Assembly (NCBI GenBank): GCA_025765615.1
Contig: JAIVFJ010000045.1
Location: forward strand, 248,001-312,000
DNA: 64,000 bases
Source: Zopfochytrium polystomum
Taxonomy: Eukaryota; Chytridiomycota; Chytridiomycetes; Chytridiales; Chytridiaceae
Direction of reading: 5' to 3'
Every line of letters starts with the position of its first letter. The stretch's first letter is position 1. The translations under genes and the position numbers were made by a program. Below, piece after piece: positions 12,201-21,321 of this stretch. The notes under the pieces are model-generated. The model worked only from the letters and a program-made list of their open reading frames with translations. It did no database searches and was not told the origin of the DNA.

Positions 12201-14701
12201 GTTAGACGTAAATAGTGCGATCACTGTGCAGTGAGCTATGATTGTGCAAAAAAAATTAGAAATGTAACTTTCGTGCTCGTAGGTTAGATTCTCTGTCCGC
12301 AGAATTTCGACAAGCGGTGTCTATTGCATCAGTCATTGGGCAGTACTTTAATCTCTGTACTCTTACCGAAGTCATCAATCTATTAAAAAAGACAAGGGGA
12401 GTGAAACGAACGACTGTGAGTGAGACAAGGCGCTTGTTAGAGATTGAAGATCGCTTCGGATTTGTGACATCCAAATCGGATGCGGAGGAAAACTTTTCTT
12501 TTAGCCATTACCTTGTCCATAGAGGAGTCTTTTCGGCCTTGCTACCACAGCGACGAGAAGTGATCCGCCGCGTTCTTGTCCATCATTTGATCAACCGTTT
12601 CAGGGAGGAAACGGATGACGGTGTTCTTTTGCCGGCAATTATTGATCATCTTACTCAACTGGAAGGCGAAACGCAACTCAAGTCTGAGTACCTCTTCAAA
12701 GGATTCATTTCTGCAGCGAAAGCCAGAAAGTCTGCCGATGCCTTCTACTATCGAGCAATGCTGGACGAAATCAATGAAGGCTATTGCACAGATCTTCCGT
12801 TGACAATTGCGACTTCGTGACTGCCAATTGAGAGCTTCGTTGCATTACCAGACAAAGTACAGCCTCGTAATCTTTCCTATTAGCTGGACTAACAGAATGT
12901 GCGAATAACGTAAGGGATACAGACAAGTTTCTCGAGGCCACGGCGGAATTGTTCAGAATCTCTGGTGCAACTTTCAGTGTGCCGTCCAAGGGCATTGGCA
13001 GGCTCGTCGCATTGCTTTGGCAGCACTTCCGCATTTTAAAACAGGTTCAAGCATCGAGCCCACGGAAAGCCAGGGATATCTGCGCTTTGCATTTGACGCA
13101 AACTTTTCCATTGGCCTTTCCTGGAAAGCCGGCACTGGGTCGCAAGCGATCAAAATCAGTTCACCCTTACGCAAACCTTGATATGCTGTGTCACGCACTC
13201 ACTCTTGGCGAGGGATTGGAAAGGCTTGACACCATATGCATTGTCGTGGACAGACTCCTTACTCATCAGTGCTTGGAAGGATTCCGGGAAAGGACTTTTT
13301 ATATCTGTCGATGATGTTGCTGTTTCTTGCGTACCTTGGTGAGCCCTCGGAATCGGAGAAGACGAAATGGTCGTGGTGGCTGAAAGAGATCTTTCTGGGG
13401 CTTGGAGTTGTTTTCTACAGTGCAGGAATGGTGAAAAGAGCAAACAAATGTTTCCAAGCCGCAAATTTCGATCCTGGCCCGGCAATCTCACTGCGTGAGA
13501 TTGAGCATCAATCAAGGTGCTGCATATTCGCGTCCCTTGTCAATATATTCAAAAACGACACTGTGCAGCCTCGCGATGTGTTTCTGCATCGCGATGCGCT
13601 TGACTACTTGAAAACTGCTGGGGCTGAGTTCGATGCAATATCAAAAAGCACTTGGATTTCTTTCATGACCTTCTTGATCGCGTGAGTAACAAGCTTCATG
13701 ACTGATTCTCATTCTGGATTGCATCAGTATTGCTTCTGAAATATCTCAGCTTGGGCACGTTCTCGCCAGGAACAGAACAGGACGGAGTTTTCAAGATTGA
13801 GTCCCTTCTTCTATCGATGGAAAAGTGCTGCGTAGATAGCCACTTCATTCGAAAAATTCAATGCTTTGCAGCATATGAGGCGGTTTTGCGATCGGAATTT
13901 CCGACCGCGGAGTCGTTCATTCGAATGTGCGCCAAAGATGGACTTAGCCGGACGGTGATTCCTTCAGAATGTTGCAGATCTGTACTAACTTTCCAGTTTG
14001 GCAAGACGCTGGGCTTCGAGGAGTCAAATAAGCCCGCTGTTTCACATATCCTCGCGTGTGTACTGAGTCTTGCTCTGCGGCTGGCTGAGCAAGGAAAGCT
14101 GGAGTCGGAGACCACGGAACTAATTCAGCGGTTTGGCCTCGAGCTAGTCTCCCACCTCAAAATGAGCCCAACTCCTCTGGTCTGGCAGGCATTTTGCTTT
14201 TCTATCACCATCACATTATCTCCTAACTTCGACCTTCAGGCGGTAATCACCTTGTTCGGAAACTTGATCATTCTAGTCGCCCTTCTCGGTCACGGCCTGT
14301 CCCTTTCAGAGCAAGTATCGCTCGACCAGAACCAGCGGGGTCAGGTGAAGGAAGTTGCCCTGGCCATTACAGCCGCAGTGCGTGGGTACGCATGGCGGGC
14401 AAGCCGCAAGATCTTCTTTAGATTATGTTGCATCGCACTGGCGGACGTGACGAGACTTGTTTACGGCGGCAGATGCAAGCAGGCCGAGTCTGCGCTCTCC
14501 GCGCTGATGCGTCGTCGCGACAGCCGGATGCCGGAGCATATCTGCCTGATGCTGGAGGCGCGTTTGCTCCGGTTGAGACGACTGAACGACGGCAAGGACT
14601 CGGTGGCTGCCCATGTGCCCAATCTTTTGAAGCGCTTCGAGTCGTTCGATAATCGGTGTGATCCTGATAGACTGAGGATGTTGTTCCAAGTTGATGGTTG
14701 A
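9235..14701 (+). CDS. Soluble adenylyl cyclase-like protein (C1-C2 cyclase plus ATPase), frame breaks present
   Basis: This resembles animal ADCY10: two class III cyclase domains, a STAND-type ATPase and a long helical tail, making cAMP from ATP. C1 shows SIVAVIDIS and GSIVKFAGDSAVVCW, each with the expected metal-binding Asp, then IHIGVGYGRVNHI. C2 (about 10,320-10,850) shows LRQVNFDDKSFTALAVWG and TVLGATVNLAARLM, with the catalytic Asn and Arg in place. The ATPase has GRSGLGKSALVEH (Walker A) and LHIVCDDAQ (Walker B-like). Inferred introns include 10919-10971, one ending near 11299, 11728-11769, one in about 11884-11949, one before LDSLSAEFRQAV near 12283, and one near 13682-13730. Frame shifts occur in C1 near 9318 and 9437, and after KELRDL near 12030. 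The ATG at 9235 is only a guess; an intron acceptor lies just before it. The C-terminal helical region (13,730-14,701) is one clean ORF. Confidence 0.72.
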
Positions 14702-15113
14702 GAATATTGTTGTCTCTGACTGATGTCGCCAAAGGAGGGCTGGAGAGGCCGAACAACAGTGTGAAGTTCTGATAATGAGAATTGTGAACAACAACGGAAA
14801 TGACTGTAGCCCCGTTGATGATCGAAATTTTTGTGAGAGACTCACGGAAACCTGATCGTGGTAACTACCGCTTTGCGCGAGTGCAGCCCGAACCGCGCAA
14901 ACAGGGAGTTTCCGAAAGAAAATAACCACCACCCACGCGTAATCTGCTTATAGGTGGTGACTGTGAAGTAGTTCTGCCCACTGTCCAGCAGCAGCTGCAT
15001 GATGGACCATCAAGACAAAGTTGTATTACTGTCTCCGTGCCGCTCTATAGTTTTACTACTGTTTGCGGAAAGACCCTCAATATCCCATCCCCAGTCGTCA
15101 AAAATCTTCAATC
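14702..15113. other. Convergent intergenic region
   Basis: This lies between the 3' ends of the cyclase gene and the FAD oxidoreductase gene. I see no gene in it. Confidence 0.5.
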
Positions 15114-16928
15114 TCAAACCCACTGCTCATAGTAGCAGTACTCTGAGCTGTCCTGCTTCTCAACCCATCCAACCCCCTTCCACACGGTAAAAACGCCGTT
15201 GGGATCCCACTTGTTCTTAATCTCCAGCAAGCGCGGGTAGTTCGACCCAAAGAACGCGCCCTGCCAGTCGGCCTCGTTCGGGTCGGCCTCGTTCAAGTAC
15301 GTTCCGCCGCCGGGGGTAATCGCGCGCAGCGGCTCGGCCGCGGAGCTGATGCTGGCCTCGAGGAGCGGCACGAGGCCGAGGTCGGCCAAGTTCTTTGTCC
15401 AACCTGTGGCGTAGATGACGTGCCAGTAGCTGTCGCTCCACGCCGGGTGGACGGCGGTCGCGGGGCGGTTCTTGACGTCTGTGGGTCCGCTGGCGTCGAT
15501 GGTGACGGCAATGGAGGCGATCAGGTCGATGCCGGCTTGAGGCGAGTCAGGCGGGTTGTTGAGGTAGTAGCCCTTGATGATGGCGTCGACGAGGGTCGCG
15601 ATGGACGAGTCGTTGGCAAAGAGGGATTTGGGGACGAGCCGCGTCGAGACGAGGGCATTGAAGCCGTAGGGGTTGCCGTCGGGGATGTTTGCGGATGCGG
15701 CGACGAAGCTGGGGTACGCGTTGATGTTGACGGAGGACGCGGCGAAGCTGGTGTTGTACTTCGCAATGATGTCCATGATGGGCTGCGCGGTCTTCGTGGC
15801 GAGGCCGACGTCGGAGCCTGGGAAGAGGTATCGCCCGCCGATGGAGTACGGAGAGAAGGTGTAGGTGCCGAAGGCACTGAGCGCGGTGACCTTGGGTTGG
15901 TTCTGGGCGACAACTGTCAGGAACTCTTTCATTATTGTGTTGGCGATGGGATCCGAGTGGTTGGTCAGCGTGGCCGAAAAAAGTGCGAGAACGAAAGGTT
16001 GGATCGGGTGGGCCTTGAACACGACTTCCGTCACGACGCCCCAGGTCCCACCGCCGCCGCCGCGGACTGCCCAGAAGAGGTCCGCCTCGCTGCCGGTCGA
16101 GGCATCGTTCAACGTGCGGGCGAGACCGTCTGCGGTGACAATAGTCACCTCGAGGACGTTCTCTGCGCCGAGGCCGTAAATGGGACCAAAGGGACCCTTG
16201 CCCCCACCCGCCCACCAACCACCGGCGATTCCGACGGTCGGGCAGTCGCCCTGGACGATGGACTTGTTGTTTGCGTTGGCAAAGGCGGTCGCCTCGAAGG
16301 TCTGAATGCCGGCCCCGAACCTGAACGCAGGGGAGCTTGTCTGGCCGACGGTGAAGTTTGGCTCGTACTTCATTTCCTTGAGGTTGTGGGTCCAAATGGT
16401 CAGAGAATCGGGGGCGTGGCTGCGGCCGCTCAAGTCGTGGCCTGTGTTCTTGATTGCAATCTTGATGTTGAACAGGCGGGCAAAGAAGATTGCGGCCGTC
16501 ACGTCGAGGGTGGAAGATACGTTCACGGCGTAGACGGACAGGCGGCCGAGGGAGCAGTTGCCGAGCGGGGCGCCGCTGGACGGTGCGACAAGGTCGATCT
16601 GGCAGTTTTGGGAGCCGCAAGTTTCCCAGTTGAGGTACTCGCTGGCGCCGGGGGTTTTGCTTCGGAAGGCCGGGTCGTAGTATCCGGCCTGGACCGACTG
16701 GCAGGCCTCGCCGGAGGGGTCGTCGTAGCACGGCTTTGCGAGTGGGACGACCTGGATGAGGCGGCCGCCGACAGTCCTGTTGAACGCGCTCCAGGCGATG
16801 CTACCTGGCCAGCACGACTGGGTGGGTCTGCAGTAGGTGTGAGGGCCGTTGCCGCCCGCAGCGACGGCGTCGGGAACGGCTACCAACGCAAGGACAGCGG
16901 CGGCGGCGAAGGCGGCACCGGCGACCAT
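15114..16928 (-). CDS. Secreted FAD-linked oxidoreductase (berberine bridge enzyme-like)
   Basis: A single uninterrupted 604-residue ORF. I start it at the ATG at 16928 because the next residues (AAFAAAAVLALVAVPDAVA) form a signal peptide; upstream in frame is only low-complexity Ser-Leu sequence encoded by a pyrimidine repeat. The VAO/BBE FAD domain follows: the motif GHDLSGRS carries the usual histidine attachment site for FAD, and GDCPTVGIAGGWW supplies the cysteine seen in bicovalent family members. FWAVRGGGGGTWGVVTE is the typical substrate-side loop. The C-terminal BBE domain is seen in YLNEADPNEADWQGAFFG and LLEIKNKWDPNGVF. Several N-x-S/T sites agree with secretion. Substrates vary across the family (alcohols, sugars, alkaloids), so none can be assigned here. 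Length and motif order are normal, with no damage. Confidence 0.92.
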   Translation of the reverse strand: MVAGAAFAAAAVLALVAVPDAVAAGGNGPHTYCRPTQSCWPGSIAWSAFNRTVGGRLIQVVPLAKPCYDDPSGEACQSVQAGYYDPAFRSKTPGASEYLNWETCGSQNCQIDLVAPSSGAPLGNCSLGRLSVYAVNVSSTLDVTAAIFFARLFNIKIAIKNTGHDLSGRSHAPDSLTIWTHNLKEMKYEPNFTVGQTSSPAFRFGAGIQTFEATAFANANNKSIVQGDCPTVGIAGGWWAGGGKGPFGPIYGLGAENVLEVTIVTADGLARTLNDASTGSEADLFWAVRGGGGGTWGVVTEVVFKAHPIQPFVLALFSATLTNHSDPIANTIMKEFLTVVAQNQPKVTALSAFGTYTFSPYSIGGRYLFPGSDVGLATKTAQPIMDIIAKYNTSFAASSVNINAYPSFVAASANIPDGNPYGFNALVSTRLVPKSLFANDSSIATLVDAIIKGYYLNNPPDSPQAGIDLIASIAVTIDASGPTDVKNRPATAVHPAWSDSYWHVIYATGWTKNLADLGLVPLLEASISSAAEPLRAITPGGGTYLNEADPNEADWQGAFFGSNYPRLLEIKNKWDPNGVFTVWKGVGWVEKQDSSEYCYYEQWV

Positions 16929-17032
16929 CTGCAAGTTGAAGGTCTCGGGGGAGGAGTGGAGATGTTTTGTGTTGTTGCTGAGGGAAGTGGATATGTAGGG
17001 GTTGACAGAGAAAGATGGGGAGAAAGGGAGAA

Positions 17033-17046
17033 CGAAAGAGAGAGAA

Positions 17047-17114
<68 letters not shown>

Positions 17115-17148
17115 AGAGAGAGAGAGAGAGAGAGATAGAGAGAGTGGC
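17033..17148. repeat. (GA)n/(CT)n microsatellite
   Basis: Long, slightly interrupted GA dinucleotide run. It lies 105-220 bp upstream of the FAD oxidoreductase start and reads as a pyrimidine tract in the sense of that gene, so it is in its promoter or 5' leader. Confidence 0.95.
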
Positions 17149-17469
17149 AAGACAGGCAAAAAGTAGGATAAAATGAGATTGAGAAAGTCAGTGGGAGGGC
17201 CGACACAGCGTGCTGCGCGTGAGCAACAAAGGAAAGGAAATTTCCTTGCCTCGTTTTGGACATAGCTTTTCCAGCACACACATGACACACACAGATTACG
17301 TGTCTGTTGTTGGGTCGGATGCTTGCTTGCCGGGAACGCTTGCCCTTTTTTGGTTGCCAGGCCAGAAAAAATTCTGGAGAAAATTTTTGACGTCAGTCGA
17401 TGACCGAACGCTCGTCTGGCGGAATGACGGAAAATGGATGGTCACGTGACTCGGCTCTTCAGTTGATGA
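17149..17469. other. Divergent intergenic region
   Basis: About 320 bp between the GA repeat and the first supported codons of the F-box/ankyrin-like gene. Possible ATG codons for a first exon lie at 17400 and 17424, but I could not confirm a splice from either. Confidence 0.4.
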
Positions 17470-18330
17470 GGGGTTGGGGCCACAATCTGCAGTCTGCCAG
17501 CGGAGCTTCTCGAGTGGATCCTTCTTGCCGCCGCCTCGCACAGCCTGAACAGATCGTACTACGCGCTGGCTACCGTCTGCAGATCGTTCCACCGCATCCT
17601 TTCCAGGGATTTCATCAAGCTTGGCATCCTCCGATCGCACCAGCACAACTTCGTTCCGTTCCTCACCGCATGTGCCGGCGCACCCAATCTGGAGCGCCTG
17701 CTGATTACCTTCCTCACTGGAACTAACCTCGATCGCAGGAACGCCGCGGTGCAATCGGCGCTCCTGGACCTTTCCGTCAAACGCGGCTTCTTGGTGCTGG
17801 CGCGCCTGCTGCTGACAAACGGCGCAGACCCGAACCAACGTCACCTTTGGGACGGGATCGAAGACCCTGACCAATCGTCGGCGGTCTGGCGCGCCGTCGA
17901 GAAAGACGACGTGGCGATGCTCCGGCTGCTCGTGGACTTTGGCGCCGTGTGCCCGTTTAACGAATTCGAAAACGCCCACTTGTTCGCACAGTCAGATGAA
18001 GCGCACCGCCTGCTTTTGGACGACAACTTTGGTCCCGATGATGTCTTGGACGCCGCCATACGGGAGATCGAACCTGAATCAGTGCGTCTGGCGCTTGCGA
18101 TGGGAGCTACGCCAGCATTAGATGACGTTCTAGCGTTGCTGGGGCGCTGGCTAAAGCAGGAGGTCCCCGGATGGGATGCAGTGGAAAGGGTGGTCGAATG
18201 TGTTCAACATTTTGTAGATGCTGGCATGGATGCAGAGGAGATACTGGCGACGATGGGAGACGGCAAGAACACATCTGCTCGGCCATGGGAGGCTCTGCGA
18301 GACTTTCTCGTGGAAAGGCTTTCGCGATAG
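17470..18330 (+). CDS. F-box-like protein with ankyrin-type repeats (5' end unresolved)
   Basis: The frame is open from 17470 to the stop at 18330, about 286 residues, but lacks an ATG in the early part, so a first exon or a sequence error is implied. The N-terminal part SLPAELLEWILLAAAS followed by ALATVCRSFHRIL has the F-box pattern of SCF ubiquitin-ligase adaptors. After this come ankyrin-like helices: LVLARLLLTNGADPN, DVAMLRLLVDFGAV, and SVRLALAMGATP, ending in AVERVVECVQHFVDAG. If functional, it would present repeat-bound targets to Skp1/Cullin; this is inference from the family. A decayed relative lies on the opposite strand at 18.9-21.1 kb, and comparison with it supports this reading frame. 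Confidence 0.65.
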   Translation, partial: GVGATICSLPAELLEWILLAAASHSLNRSYYALATVCRSFHRILSRDFIKLGILRSHQHNFVPFLTACAGAPNLERLLITFLTGTNLDRRNAAVQSALLDLSVKRGFLVLARLLLTNGADPNQRHLWDGIEDPDQSSAVWRAVEKDDVAMLRLLVDFGAVCPFNEFENAHLFAQSDEAHRLLLDDNFGPDDVLDAAIREIEPESVRLALAMGATPALDDVLALLGRWLKQEVPGWDAVERVVECVQHFVDAGMDAEEILATMGDGKNTSARPWEALRDFLVERLSR

Positions 18331-18900
18331 TGGCACACTGTTCTCTAAACTTGCGGCGAAAAGTCTATGTAAGAATAGCCTTGTGAGTGGTGGACAGAGA
18401 GAAGAGCGGTAGAGAGAGCACAGTCTGACATATCCTCCACAGACCCGAAGCAACAACCTCTTTCGATGGCATGCGGTACACTCACGACTTCCTCCTTCGA
18501 CACCTTTCCTGCTGCCTATGCCGTCCCTGCTGGAGAGTGCATGAAGATGTCGGCTCGCCTCCGCTACTGCTGATGCTGCCGGCGCTCTGGACGGGCATTC
18601 GGATGGGAGTGCGGGCAGGGGTAATAAAGGATACACGAAGGAAAAGTGAAGAGTCTCGAGGAGTGGGAGAACAAGGATTGCTTTGTGGTGGCTAAAGTGA
18701 ATTTGAGTTCTTCTCGTTGTTTTAGGCATCGTTGGGACTGATTTGATGCAATCAATGAGCCCAAGGAGTCTCAAGAGTGGTAAAAAGTAGCAAGAGTCAA
18801 CGTCCAATGACGCAATTGCGAATGCACAGCCTCTCTCAAGTTCACGAATCCGATTCTGATTCTGATTCCGAAACTTGCATTGCAGTCTGTGTATAGTCCT
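18331..18900. other. Intergenic, no gene seen
   Basis: Spacer between the 3' ends of two convergent ankyrin-type loci. No supported ORF. Confidence 0.4.
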
Positions 18901-21112
18901 GCAATCCCTCCCATCCATTAAATGGCCGTCCTCCTTCTTGCGGCCCGCGATCACTGCATATATCTCACCGGCATCCAGTCCAGCATCCACAAATAGCCGA
19001 GCACAGGCCACCGCATTCCCTGCATCAGCAAGGTCAACTTTATATTCAGTCCAGTCAAGTATCATCTCCGCAGCATCCTCCACCGTCGCTGAGACACCGA
19101 GCGCAAGGGCCAGTCGAATAGCCGTGAAGTCGCACTGCCGCATCCCGACGTTCAAAACTTCTCGGGGACCAACCTGTCGTCCGATGATTGCGAGAGCAGC
19201 CGGTGCGCCGTATATGACTGAGCGTGAACGTGGCAGCTTTCGAATTCATCGGACAGGCACTCGGCCCCGAATTCCACAAGCAACTGGAGCATCGAAATGT
19301 TCGTCAACGGCGGTCCAAACCGTCGACTTGTTGTGCGTATCTCCGGATCCATCTCAGAGGTCCCGTCGGTTCGGATCCGCGCCGTTTTCCAGAAGCAGGC
19401 GCGCCAGCTCCACGAATCCACGGTCGACGGCGAAATCCAGGAGCGACGGGATTCCATATAACCACATCGTCGAAATCCAATAGAAACTTCATACTTTTGA
19501 TTTTCTGGGCATCCTTGCGACCGCCAGCCAGTCGGTCTTGCAACATGCCTCAGGTGCTCGGTGCAACAGGGATTCCAGTTCATCAGGATTATCATCTACG
19601 TTTGCGCACGTGGCTCTGCACGCAACTCGCAGAGCCTCAGAGTCTTGAATATGGCCAGCAATCCTCCACGAAGCACGTGAGTACTGATAAAAGTCCACGG
19701 GACATCGACCTATCCAAAAAAAACGAGCAGCAATTGATAAAGCTGTTTCCAGCGTTCCGTCATGGCGGAAAGGTCTGCACCATGCGCAATCAGTGCAAGT
19801 ATGGAGTGTTGTGTCAGCTGCCATGTGTAATGATGATAAATTGCGATCGACAGTGGAATTGATGTCTGCTCCCCATCCAATAGCAGTTATGTGATGTCCA
19901 AACGGCCTCGACAGCAAGCAATATGTATAAGCACAAGCCCACCATCAAAACACCATCCTCTTCAAACTTTATATTGCAGTTCACTCTCTGGTCGATACAA
20001 TACCGGACAACAATCGCGTGACGAAAGAGACATGCGATCGTCAAGGTGTCTGCCGCAGGGTTTTCATCCGCAATGTTGGCTCCGCGCTGGTGCAAAAATG
20101 TGACCGCTTCGAGTTGTCCCTGGCCTGCAGCGAGAACGATGTAGGAAAATTTACTCTTCGTGGGGTAGGTTGATATTAGTGCATGTTCCAGAAGAGCTGT
20201 TGCCACTTCGTAGTGCTTTGATCTACAAGCTCCAATCAAAGGAGTCGAGCCTGCATTGTTTTTCGCATTAGGAAAGTCGAGCAAAATAGCAACTACCTCA
20301 ACATTTCCTCTTGAAGGCGCCAGATGAAGAGGGGTCGTTAAGTCATCTAGGCTTTCCATGACTTTGTCCTTGGTCGAGAAGAGCCTTGACGGCGTCTTTT
20401 TGTCCCCGATAGCTGGCGGCGAGCAGCGGCTTTAGTTCTTTCCCATTGCCATGAGCGGATTTGCCAATATTGAACAAAAGTTGCTTGCATTCTTCCAGCA
20501 AATATGGTGCTCCTCCGGAAAGGTAAGGTGAAGTTCGGCGCGACGAAGAGAAGCCCAGCGGACCTGGAACGATGACCCTAGCTTCAAGGTGCCGAAGCGG
20601 CCGAGTTTCTTCTGCCGATGATAAAAGCGCCACTGCATCCACATCCACTAACTCCAAATCCGCACTGTGTTAGATCAGAAACCGAGCGACATTCATGTGG
20701 CCTTTCGCAAGAGCGGCAGACAGCGGCGTGTCTTCCGTGTACGTCATACGATCCAAGTCGGCGTGATGCTCCACAACCAGCGCAACAACCTCCATATATC
20801 CATTTTCAGAATCTACTTAGAGAGCTGTTTTCCGGTTTCGACGTCCTCCGCATCCACACCTGCACCAAACTCCAGAAGCAGAAGAGCAGAAGACGAGTCG
20901 CCGCGAGCGCTGGCGCGGAATACCGGTACTTCCCCGTGTGAACCTGGCCCGTGCCTGCAAAGGAACCGGTCTTCATCAACTTTTGCGTTGCACTCCAGAC
21001 GCACACCCACCCGCTCCGGTGATTCGGATGTGGAGGCCATCAAGGAATTGTAGCAATTGGGATGCCTTGGTGTGGCTGCTCGTTCGACTGGATGATTTTT
21101 TGTGTGGACCAC
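18901..21112 (-). pseudogene. Ankyrin-repeat gene remnant, inverted relative of the F-box/ankyrin gene
   Basis: Minus-strand pieces in several frames form one ankyrin-type gene. From 5' to 3': SSALLLLEFGAGVDAED (near 20,850), TPLSAALAKGHMNVARFLI (near 20,700), LKPLLAASYRGQKDAVKALL, TPLHLAPSRGNVEVVAILL, TPLIGACRSKHYEVATALL, then VELARLLLENGADPNRRDL (near 19,400) and a tail like that of the 17,470-18,330 gene (TAIRLALALGVSA). Two in-frame nonsense codons interrupt it: TAA at 20670-20672, where CAA (Gln) would fit, and TGA at 19354-19356, where the paralogue has TGG (Trp). Single-base frame shifts separate other blocks, for example near 20,360. No F-box is visible in the parts I can read. I consider it dead. 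Confidence 0.75.
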
Positions 21113-21321
21113 AATCGAAACTTTGAAAGGTCGATGGAGGTTTGATCAATCCAATTTTGCCGCCAAAGGGCGGGTTATTTGGTGGAGGGATCACGATCCC
21201 CACAACGATTTAAACATTTGTGATAAAAACTACCGGAAGTCGATGATACTCTCGCCGCCTCGACCTAGAATTCAAATACAACCAAAAAAAAAAAAAAAAA
21301 AAAAACCAAAAAAAAACTCTA
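21113..21321. other. Intergenic with poly(A) tract
   Basis: Short divergent spacer. An interrupted poly(A) run lies at 21283-21316, just 5' of the hydrolase ORF. Confidence 0.4.

Noticed and set aside
15420..17138. Long plus-strand ORF of 572 codons
   Set aside because: It is antisense to the intact FAD oxidoreductase and owes its openness to GC-rich codons; no motif, low-complexity content.
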